Below, in pieces: positions 1-5,484 of a DNA stretch of 5,889 nucleotides. The translations under genes and the position numbers were made by a program. The stretch comes from an uncultured Bacteroidota bacterium (GTDB lineage Bacteria; Bacteroidota; Bacteroidia; Chitinophagales; Chitinophagaceae). The notes below the pieces were generated by a model. The model searched no databases and was not told the DNA's origin. It saw only the letters and a program-made list of their open reading frames with translations. How positions within the stretch are numbered: position 1 is the first letter of the stretch; each line of letters begins with the position of its first letter. The DNA is taken from NCBI GenBank assembly GCA_903933765.1, contig CAIZLI010000011.1, positions 1-5,889 of the forward strand. Reading direction: 5' to 3'.

Positions 1-80
1 AAATGAGTCGTAGTTTGCTTAGTCCAAGGACCTTTGTAGACTTCAAGTCCTAAACTGCTAGAAATTGGGCTTAGCGGCAT
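1..80 (-). CDS. DUF1800 family protein, N-terminal fragment (runs off left edge)
   Basis: An ATG at 80-78 on the minus strand opens a frame that stays open for 26 complete codons to the window edge. The peptide contains LGLEVYKGPWTKQTTTH near its end. This resembles the start of DUF1800 proteins as I remember them, where a short leader is followed by a G-P-W-T-like motif and then an A/T-H-L-L-R-R segment; that last segment would fall just outside the window. No signal peptide is seen in the visible part. DUF1800 proteins are of unknown biochemical function and are often encoded next to DUF1501 proteins; the place to look for such a partner is beyond the left edge. The gene is divergent from the M28 peptidase, with 126 bp between the two start codons. 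The assignment rests on a short stretch recognised from memory, so it is moderate at best. Confidence 0.6.
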   Translation of the reverse strand, partial: MPLSPISSSLGLEVYKGPWTKQTTTH

Positions 81-206
81 GCAAATTATTTGTTAGCAAT
101 TTAGACAATTATCAAATTCAAAAGTTTAAAAGGTTTGCTTTTTTTCTCTGTCCACATTTTTTTCATTTGCATTCAAAATGAAATTATCTTTAAAGCAATT
201 CTAAAA

Positions 207-1505
207 ATGTATAATATGAGAATGATTCAATTAATATGTATTGCATTGTTAATCCCTTGTTTAGGTATTAGCCAAATGATTAATAAAGTAATCACCAAGT
301 CAGAAACAGAAAGGATAGAGCGCGTGCTAGCTTCAGATGAAATGGAAGGTCGTAGAACCTTTAGTCCAAGCATTGATAAAGCAGCTGCATTTATAGCCAA
401 AGAGTTTGAAGCCTCAGGACTAAAGTCTTTAAAAGGAGACAATCAGTTTTTACAATCGTTTTCTATCAATAGATCAAAATTCATCAGCTTGTCTGCAAGT
501 TTAGATGGGACGATTATTGATAACAAGCAGGTCATTGTGGTGACCATTGAGCCAGAAATTAAGATCACAGAAGCAACAGGGTATGCGGTGGCTAAAATTG
601 CAGCAGGTGAAAATTTAAATCAGGCAGCAGCAAAAATGATTGGCGCGAATCAAAAAATGATTGTGTTAGTAGACGAGTCGCATACACAAAACTTTAGCAG
701 ACTAGTTCGTTTTAAAAATAATTTACCATCGAATCAAGCAACTGTAATATTTGTTTTAACCAATACCACACCAGCTAAGTATGTCATACAAGCGAGTCAC
801 CAAATAGAGACGATGGCTTTAGCCAATGTCGTGGCCATGATTCCTGGAAAAACTTTGCCAAATGAATATGTCATTTTCTCTGGTCACTACGATCATATAG
901 GAGTGAATTCAAAAAATATGATCAATGGAGATTCTATCTACAATGGCGCAAACGATGATGCCGCAGGAACTACAGCAATGATTATGTTATCAAAATATTA
1001 TAAAGCACTTAATAATAATGAGCGAACAATTTTGTTTGCAGCTTTCACCGCAGAAGAAGTAGGAGGATATGGCGCACAATATTTTTCAAAGCAATTAGAC
1101 CCAGCTAAAGTCGTTGCCATGTTCAATATCGAAATGATTGGAACAGAAAGTAAGTGGGGAAAGAATAGTGCTTATATCACTGGATTTGACAAAACCAATA
1201 TGGGCGCTATTTTGCAAAAAAATTTAGAAGGATCCAACTTTAAATTTTATCCCGATCCTTATACAGAACAAAATTTATTTTATCGATCAGACAATGCAAC
1301 CCTTGCTCGACTTGGTGTTGCGGCGCATACAATCTCTACCTCTAAAATGGATTCAGAGCCAAATTACCATAAAGCATCTGATCAAATAGAAACCTTAGAC
1401 TTAGATAACATGAATGAAATTATCAAAGCAATCGCCTTAAGTGCCGGTTCTATTATTGCAGGAAAAGATACGCCAACAAGGGTAGACACCACGCAATTAA
1501 AATAA
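207..1505 (+). CDS. Exported M28 family zinc metallopeptidase (aminopeptidase-like)
   Basis: A 432-residue exported peptidase of the M28 family, which uses two zinc ions to remove N-terminal residues from peptides. Residues 1 to about 22 form a signal peptide ending GIS-Q. The LASDEMEGR segment near 41-49 is typical of the N-terminal region of these enzymes. The metal site is complete: H227 in SGHYDHIG, D250 in GANDDAAG, E283 (general base) and E284 in TAEEVG, E309 in NIEMIG and H388 in PNYHKASD. E309 takes the place of the Asp used by many M28 enzymes. Residues from about 90 to 205 are a poorly conserved insert where relatives often carry a PA-like domain. The start at 207 is chosen because it follows an A-rich leader and gives a good signal peptide. 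ATGs at 216 and 222 are also possible, and an in-frame TTG at 135 would add residues before the signal peptide and is unlikely. It is the first gene of a likely operon with the S12 hydrolase, 18 bp downstream. No clear promoter was found in 81-206. Confidence 0.92.
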   Translation: MYNMRMIQLICIALLIPCLGISQMINKVITKSETERIERVLASDEMEGRRTFSPSIDKAAAFIAKEFEASGLKSLKGDNQFLQSFSINRSKFISLSASLDGTIIDNKQVIVVTIEPEIKITEATGYAVAKIAAGENLNQAAAKMIGANQKMIVLVDESHTQNFSRLVRFKNNLPSNQATVIFVLTNTTPAKYVIQASHQIETMALANVVAMIPGKTLPNEYVIFSGHYDHIGVNSKNMINGDSIYNGANDDAAGTTAMIMLSKYYKALNNNERTILFAAFTAEEVGGYGAQYFSKQLDPAKVVAMFNIEMIGTESKWGKNSAYITGFDKTNMGAILQKNLEGSNFKFYPDPYTEQNLFYRSDNATLARLGVAAHTISTSKMDSEPNYHKASDQIETLDLDNMNEIIKAIALSAGSIIAGKDTPTRVDTTQLK

Positions 1506-1523
1506 TTTAAAGAGACAACTTTT

Positions 1524-2729
1524 ATGAAAAAGCAATTTGTATTTATTTTACTTTGTCTTTGTGTTACAGCAAGTGCGCAAGTGAAATCCTATTTTCCTGC
1601 TGCAGACCAATGGGAAAGAAAAACGCCAACAAGTTTACGCGTAGATAGTAATTTGATCCAACAAGCGATTCAATATGCCTTAACGCATGAAACAAAATAT
1701 CCAAGAAATTTAATGCTTTCACAAGCCATGCAATTTGGGAAAGAACCTTTTTCGGATCCTATTGGACCAATGGCAAGTCGCGGTCCAGTAGCAGGTGTGA
1801 TTGTATATAAAGGATTTATCATTGCAGAATGGGGTAATTTAAATGCAGTGGAGATGGTCAACAGCGTCACTAAAAGTATGGTATCGACTGTCGTTGGTTT
1901 AGCAGTGCAAAAGGGACTCATTCGTTCAATAGAAGACAAAGTGTATAGCTATCTTCCTCCAATTGAACTTGTAAACACACCAACAACAGATCAAAATCCG
2001 ATCCATCAAACGGCATTCATTTATCCTTTTGACAGTGAGCATAATCAAAAAATAAATTGGAATCATTTATTAAGACAAACAAGTGATTGGGAAGGTGTTT
2101 TATGGGGGAAGCCAGATTGGGCAGATAGACCTTCTGATAAGCAAGATGAGTGGACTACCAGAAAACGTTTTGAACCGGGCACAGTTTATAAATACAACGA
2201 CACCAGGGTCAATGCCTTGGCCTTAGCTGCTACCGCAGTTTGGAGAAAGCCTTTACCAGAAGTATTAAGAGAACAAGTGATGCAACCTATTGGCGCATCC
2301 AATACATGGGCGTGGACAGGGTATAAAAATGCATGGATTGTAATGGATGGCAAAATGATTCAATCAGTGAGTGGTGGTGGGCATTTTGGTGGCGGATTGT
2401 TTATCAATGCGTATGATATGGCAAGATTCGGATTGCTCACTTTGAGAAAAGGCAATTGGAATGGCAAACAAATTATAGCCGAGGATTGGATCAATCAATC
2501 ATTGACGCCAACTACAGCAAATACGGGTTATGGCTTTATGAATTATTTTTTAAACACAGATAAAAAAATGTACCCATCTGCACCCGCATCTGCTTATGCG
2601 CATATTGGCAATGGCACCAATGCAATTTATGTTGATAGGGAAAACGATATCGTTGCAGTCATCAAATGGATGGACGACAAGTCAATCGATGGGTTCTTAA
2701 AATTAGTATTGACAGCCTTACCGAAATAA
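1524..2729 (+). CDS. Exported S12 family serine hydrolase (class C beta-lactamase-like)
   Basis: A 401-residue protein of the beta-lactamase/penicillin-binding-protein fold (PF00144 type). Residues 1-18 are a signal peptide (MKKQFVFILL... ending TASA-QV), which places the enzyme in the periplasm. The nucleophile motif S-x-x-K is S114-V-T-K117. The second motif lies in VYKYNDTR, where Y224-N225-D226 takes the place of the usual Y-x-N. The third motif is H360-I-G362, the H-x-G form found in esterases and amide hydrolases rather than the K-T-G of true beta-lactamases. A glycine-rich segment, SVSGGGHFGGG (281-291), marks a subfamily I recognise from other bacteria. The substrate cannot be read from sequence; esterase, D-aminopeptidase or amide hydrolase activity are all possible, and antibiotic resistance is unlikely. 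The gene lies 18 bp after the M28 peptidase and 28 bp before the NTF2-like gene, so co-transcription is likely. Confidence 0.9.
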   Translation: MKKQFVFILLCLCVTASAQVKSYFPAADQWERKTPTSLRVDSNLIQQAIQYALTHETKYPRNLMLSQAMQFGKEPFSDPIGPMASRGPVAGVIVYKGFIIAEWGNLNAVEMVNSVTKSMVSTVVGLAVQKGLIRSIEDKVYSYLPPIELVNTPTTDQNPIHQTAFIYPFDSEHNQKINWNHLLRQTSDWEGVLWGKPDWADRPSDKQDEWTTRKRFEPGTVYKYNDTRVNALALAATAVWRKPLPEVLREQVMQPIGASNTWAWTGYKNAWIVMDGKMIQSVSGGGHFGGGLFINAYDMARFGLLTLRKGNWNGKQIIAEDWINQSLTPTTANTGYGFMNYFLNTDKKMYPSAPASAYAHIGNGTNAIYVDRENDIVAVIKWMDDKSIDGFLKLVLTALPK

Positions 2730-2757
2730 ACGAATTAATTATTCAAAAACTTTAAAT

Positions 2758-3225
2758 ATGAAAAAATCAATCCTATATATTATTTGTATTTTGTTTTCCA
2801 TGCAGTCTTCTGCCATTGCGCAGTCCTCTATTACAACTGGATCTGCAACATCCGAAAAGGAAGTCAAACAAGTGATTCAAAATATGTTTCATGCCATGCA
2901 GCAAGCGGATACTACATTATTAAAAACTTGTTTTTCTGATAAAGTGATATTTCAAACGATTCTAAATAAACCAGAAGGTGCAATTATCAAAACGGAGTCT
3001 ATCAATGATTTTATACAAAGTGTTGGCAAACAAACACCCAATGCATTAGATGAAAGAATTGAATTTGGCGCTATTCAGTTAGATCCCTTAATGGCCACAG
3101 TTTGGACGCCCTATACTTTTTATTTTAAAGGACAATATTCACATAAAGGCATCAATAGTTTTCAGCTAGTTAAATTTAAAGAAGGCTGGAAGATTCAATA
3201 CCTGATTGATACAAGGTATAAGTAG
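2758..3225 (+). CDS. Exported NTF2-like (SnoaL/DUF4440-type) small protein
   Basis: A 155-residue protein with a signal peptide (MKKSILYIICILFSM, likely cleavage AIA-Q at 21/22), followed by a single NTF2-like domain from about residue 33 to the end. The domain opens with the helix EKEVKQVIQNMFHAMQQADT. It ends with the beta-strand series around W116, FYFKGQYSHKG (121-131) and GWKIQYLIDTRY (143-154), which is characteristic of the nuclear transport factor 2 family proteins common in Bacteroidota. The cone-shaped fold usually binds or converts small molecules, but many members have no known activity and no catalytic residue can be named here. It is the last gene of the three-gene cluster. Its stop (TAG) lies 30 bp from the converging end of the phosphodiesterase gene, with only a weak hairpin between them. 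The fold is confident; the function is unknown. Confidence 0.85.
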   Translation: MKKSILYIICILFSMQSSAIAQSSITTGSATSEKEVKQVIQNMFHAMQQADTTLLKTCFSDKVIFQTILNKPEGAIIKTESINDFIQSVGKQTPNALDERIEFGAIQLDPLMATVWTPYTFYFKGQYSHKGINSFQLVKFKEGWKIQYLIDTRYK

Positions 3226-3255
3226 TCAATTATTTTTGCAGGAAGCTTATTGCTT

Positions 3256-4020
3256 TTAATCCTTTAATTGTTTTTGAAATTGCTGTGGCTGATTGGTCGT
3301 GATCCATTCTACACCTTGTGCTTGTAAGATGGCTAGATCCGATAATTCATTCACAGTCCAACTGCCAATTTTTAAACCTGCTTGTTTAGCAGTTGCACTT
3401 AGCTGACTGTTATTTTTAAATGAGGTATAATGCAAATTAATACCATCAAATTTATTTTTTACGACTGCATCAATTGTTAAGTCAGATTCTAAGTATAATA
3501 CGATTGCTTTTGAATGCTGTTCTTTTATCCATGAAAGGATGTCTTTGCTAAAACTGATATAGACAATGCGTTTTTCAATTTTTAATCTTTTTGCTAATGC
3601 CAATGTTTCAATGGTTGCTAAAGAGTCTTGTACTTTATCTTTAATGGCCGCTTTGATTTCACAGATGAGTAAGGTTTTATGCTTGTTTTGCGTACCCATT
3701 AAAAAATATTGTTCTAATGTGGGCAAGGACTCGCCATTAGATAATTTGTTTCTATTTAAATAAGCGTAGGTATTGGTTTGAATTGTATCACCAAAATAGA
3801 CAGGATCATGATTTACTACAAGCACACCATCTGCGGTTCTCCTAACATCAAATTCTGCACCATCACATTTAAGTTCAATTGCTTTTTCTAAAGATGCAAT
3901 CGAGTTTTCTGGTAAATTAAATTCCTTCCATGCACCACGATGTGCAATGATTTTAGTCTGTTGGGCGTTTGATGTTTGCATAATGAGCATGAATAAAAAA
4001 ATCGGTACTATTTTTAACAT
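3256..4020 (-). CDS. Exported glycerophosphodiester phosphodiesterase
   Basis: A 254-residue GDPD-family enzyme, which hydrolyses deacylated phospholipids (glycerophosphodiesters) to glycerol 3-phosphate and an alcohol. A signal peptide (residues 1-19, cleavage about SNA-QQ) sends it to the periplasm. The active site is complete: H27-R28-G in IIAHRGA, E38 in LPENS, E56 and D58 in GAEFDVR, the acid/base H71 in VVNHDPV, then E121 and K123 in ICEIKA. Near the end, W221 (GSWTVN) and ITTNQP (240-245) match the last strands of the TIM barrel, with TTNQP in place of the more usual TDxP. The length fits a single-domain bacterial enzyme. The gene stands alone, converging on the NTF2-like gene and divergent from the DUF3050 gene. 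Its upstream region contains short inverted repeats, but I found no good Bacteroidota promoter on this strand. Related glycerophosphoinositol or lysophospholipase D-like specificity cannot be excluded. Confidence 0.92.
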   Translation of the reverse strand: MLKIVPIFLFMLIMQTSNAQQTKIIAHRGAWKEFNLPENSIASLEKAIELKCDGAEFDVRRTADGVLVVNHDPVYFGDTIQTNTYAYLNRNKLSNGESLPTLEQYFLMGTQNKHKTLLICEIKAAIKDKVQDSLATIETLALAKRLKIEKRIVYISFSKDILSWIKEQHSKAIVLYLESDLTIDAVVKNKFDGINLHYTSFKNNSQLSATAKQAGLKIGSWTVNELSDLAILQAQGVEWITTNQPQQFQKQLKD

Positions 4021-4053
4021 AAAAATCGGTTTGTAATCATTGTATATAAGGCA

Positions 4054-4077
4054 TAAATTTAAAGCTTCTTAAATTTA
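4054..4077. repeat. Inverted repeat with 9-bp arms in the GDPD/DUF3050 divergent region
   Basis: TAAATTTAA (4054-4062) and TTAAATTTA (4069-4077) are exact reverse complements separated by AGCTTC. Because each arm is nearly palindromic, the same bases also give a 10-bp direct repeat, TAAATTTAAA, at 4054-4063 and 4070-4079 with a 16-bp period. It lies 34 bp upstream of the phosphodiesterase start codon and 68 bp upstream of the DUF3050 -33 element. It could be an operator or just a consequence of AT-rich DNA; the all-A/T stem makes a terminator unlikely. Confidence 0.4.
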
Positions 4078-4080
4078 AAA

Positions 4081-4135
4081 TTCGACTTTATATCGAACCT
4101 TAGTTTAAGTATTAAGGTACTAAAATAATATTAGT
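4081..4135. repeat. Three consecutive short inverted repeats upstream of the DUF3050 promoter
   Basis: Three abutting inverted repeats are visible. TTCGA (4081-4085) pairs with TCGAA (4093-4097). ACCTTAGT (4097-4104) pairs with ATTAAGGT (4111-4118) if one G-T pair is allowed, around a 6-base loop. ACTAA (4119-4123) pairs with TTAGT (4131-4135). The last ends 10 bp before the -33 element, where an activator or repressor could bind. The arms are short and the DNA is AT-rich, so chance is a real alternative. Confidence 0.35.
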
Positions 4136-4144
4136 TAAACAGCA

Positions 4145-4175
4145 TTTGTAAAGCTTTCATAATTACTTAACTTTG
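4145..4175 (+). promoter_or_regulatory. Bacteroidota-type sigma-A promoter for the DUF3050 gene
   Basis: TTTG at 4145-4148 is followed after 19 bp by TAACTTTG at 4168-4175. This matches the Bacteroidota consensus TTTG-N19-21-TAnnTTTG at every specified base. Transcription would begin at about 4180-4183, giving a leader of only some 11-14 bases before the ATG at 4194. No Shine-Dalgarno sequence lies in this leader, which is normal for the phylum. Confidence 0.75.
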
Positions 4176-4193
4176 CCCTCCTTAAAACACCAT

Positions 4194-4952
4194 ATGCATA
4201 CAGGCATCCAAACTTTAAAAGCGGCTATTGAGCCAAGTAGAGCGCAGTTATTACAACATCCTGTCTACCATCAGATACAAACATTGGCCCAATTGCAAAA
4301 GTTTGCAGAAGTCCATGTCTTTGCAGTATGGGATTTTATGAGTTTATTAAAATCCTTACAACAAAAATTAACCTGTGTGCAAACGCCTTGGGTCCCAGTT
4401 GGATCGGCGAATACAAGGTATTTAATCAACGAAATTGTATTGGGCGAAGAATCCGATGTGGATGCTTTTGATAATCGAATCAGTCATTTTGAATTATATC
4501 AACAAGCAATGCGTCAAATGGATGCGTCTACAAGTGGCATAGAAAGTTTAATGCAAGCATTACAGTCAGGTGTCCAAATTGAAAAAGCTATTCAACAATT
4601 GGATTGTGCCGATGCGATCAAAGATTTTTTGAGCTTTACTTTTAAGATTGTCAACCATGCCCCAGCTCATGTGCAAGCGGCTGTATTTACTTTTGGAAGA
4701 GAAGATTTAATACCAGATATGTTCACGCGTTTGTTAGAAAAACTAGTAGCAGAATCACCTGAAAAAGTTTCTATTTTTAAATATTATATAGAGCGCCATA
4801 TCGAAGTGGATGGCGGACATCATAGTCACTTAGCTTTGGAAATGGTCTCAGAGCTTTGTGGAGAAGACGCTGCAAAGTGGAAGGAAGCATCAGAGGCTTC
4901 AATAGAGGCTTTACAAATACGCGCTAAGCTTTGGAATGCAGTCACTGCATAA
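4194..4952 (+). CDS. DUF3050 family protein, heme-oxygenase-like fold
   Basis: A 252-residue, all-helical, cytoplasmic protein with no signal peptide or membrane segment. The whole length matches DUF3050, of unknown function, which I place by recall in the heme-oxygenase-like superfamily. Diagnostic segments are FAEVHVFAVWDFM (37-49), TPWVPVG (64-70), NEIVLGEESD (79-88), HVQAAVFTFGREDLIP (159-174) and YYIERHIEVDGGHHSHLA (197-214). Potential metal ligands are E39, E80/E85/E86, H98, E170 and the cluster H202-x3-D206-x2-H209. This resembles the carboxylate/histidine set of heme-oxygenase-like diiron oxidases more than a heme oxygenase, but it is an inference from spacing. The ATG at 4194 is chosen because the only earlier in-frame start, a TTG at 4173, lies inside the -7 promoter element. 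The gene is a single transcription unit, divergent from the phosphodiesterase and converging on the asparaginase, which ends 33 bp away, so no partner gene hints at a substrate. Confidence 0.85.
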   Translation: MHTGIQTLKAAIEPSRAQLLQHPVYHQIQTLAQLQKFAEVHVFAVWDFMSLLKSLQQKLTCVQTPWVPVGSANTRYLINEIVLGEESDVDAFDNRISHFELYQQAMRQMDASTSGIESLMQALQSGVQIEKAIQQLDCADAIKDFLSFTFKIVNHAPAHVQAAVFTFGREDLIPDMFTRLLEKLVAESPEKVSIFKYYIERHIEVDGGHHSHLALEMVSELCGEDAAKWKEASEASIEALQIRAKLWNAVTA

Positions 4953-4985
4953 TCCAATTAACAAAAGGAGATTCGTAATGTAATT

Positions 4986-5477
4986 TTATATTGCTTCAAA
5001 CTCACCCTTTTCGGTATTCTTCCTGACCTTGTCTGCTTCAAAATATTTACCATTCATTGCAATATAAACGCCTGTTGGAAGTACTTGTGTGAATGCGAGT
5101 GCACTACCTAAATTGAATAATCCATCCGAACTACCAAACTTATAAGGAATCATTGCACCTGTAAGTACGATCGTTTTATTAGGGCAATGTTTTTGTAAAT
5201 AAAGAGCGGTGATGGTCATTGTATCTGTACCGTGCGTAATTACAATTTTTTCTGCATTAGAAGCATTACATGCCGATGCAATAAATGCGCGATCTTCTTC
5301 CACAAAGTCTAGACTATCTTTCATCATCAAAGTTGCAATCGATAAATCTAAATTACTTCTGCCTAAGTGAAGCATTTCATGTAAATGTGTTTCTTTAAAA
5401 AAAAGATTACCGTTTAATTCATTGTACGCTTTATCAAAAGTCCCGCCCGTTACAAAAACTTGTATACTTAAATTCAT
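4986..5477 (-). CDS. Single-domain (short-form) L-asparaginase-like protein
   Basis: A 163-residue cytoplasmic protein equivalent to the N-terminal catalytic domain of type I/II bacterial asparaginases, which are about 330 residues and have a second domain. The catalytic residues known from E. coli asparaginase II have counterparts: T13 in TGGTFDK (nucleophile), T84-D85 in HGTDTM and K153 in DKVRKNT. Y18 may stand in for the flexible-loop tyrosine, and S41 in the LGRSNLD segment for the substrate-binding serine. The ending FEAI* is clean, so the gene is a genuine short form rather than a frameshifted long one; short forms are known in Bacteroidota and some Proteobacteria. The expected reaction is hydrolysis of asparagine or a related amide, but loss of the C-terminal domain, which completes the active site across subunits in the long form, leaves activity uncertain. 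It starts 7 bp after the S41 peptidase stop and is probably translated from the same message. Confidence 0.88.
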   Translation of the reverse strand: MNLSIQVFVTGGTFDKAYNELNGNLFFKETHLHEMLHLGRSNLDLSIATLMMKDSLDFVEEDRAFIASACNASNAEKIVITHGTDTMTITALYLQKHCPNKTIVLTGAMIPYKFGSSDGLFNLGSALAFTQVLPTGVYIAMNGKYFEADKVRKNTEKGEFEAI

Positions 5478-5484
5478 AGATGAT

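Noticed and set aside
130..169. Candidate -7 elements AAGGTTTG (130-137) and TTCATTTG (162-169) for the M28 gene
   Set aside because: Each has a mismatch at a conserved base and neither has a TTTG at the required 19-21 bp spacing.
227..442. Minus-strand open frame of 71 codons
   Set aside because: It lies wholly inside the M28 gene, whose plus-strand frame has strong domain motifs, and its translation resembles no family.
1468..1634. Shared 11-base string ACGCCAACAAG at the end of the M28 gene and the start of the S12 gene
   Set aside because: The match does not extend, and it encodes a common T-P-T tripeptide in both proteins, so chance is sufficient.
1670..1939. Minus-strand open frame of 89 codons
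   Set aside because: It is antisense to the conserved SxxK region of the S12 hydrolase and looks like a shadow frame.
3241..3257. Possible bidirectional terminator hairpin between the NTF2-like and phosphodiesterase genes
   Set aside because: The stem GGAAGC/GCTTTT has only four Watson-Crick pairs plus two G-T pairs and no proper T-tract beyond the stem.
3566..3763. Plus-strand open frame of 65 codons
   Set aside because: It is antisense to the phosphodiesterase gene, with no recognisable domain or start signal.
4054..4061. TAAATTTA as a minus-strand -7 element for the phosphodiesterase
   Set aside because: The final G of the consensus is missing and there is no -33 TTG at the correct distance.
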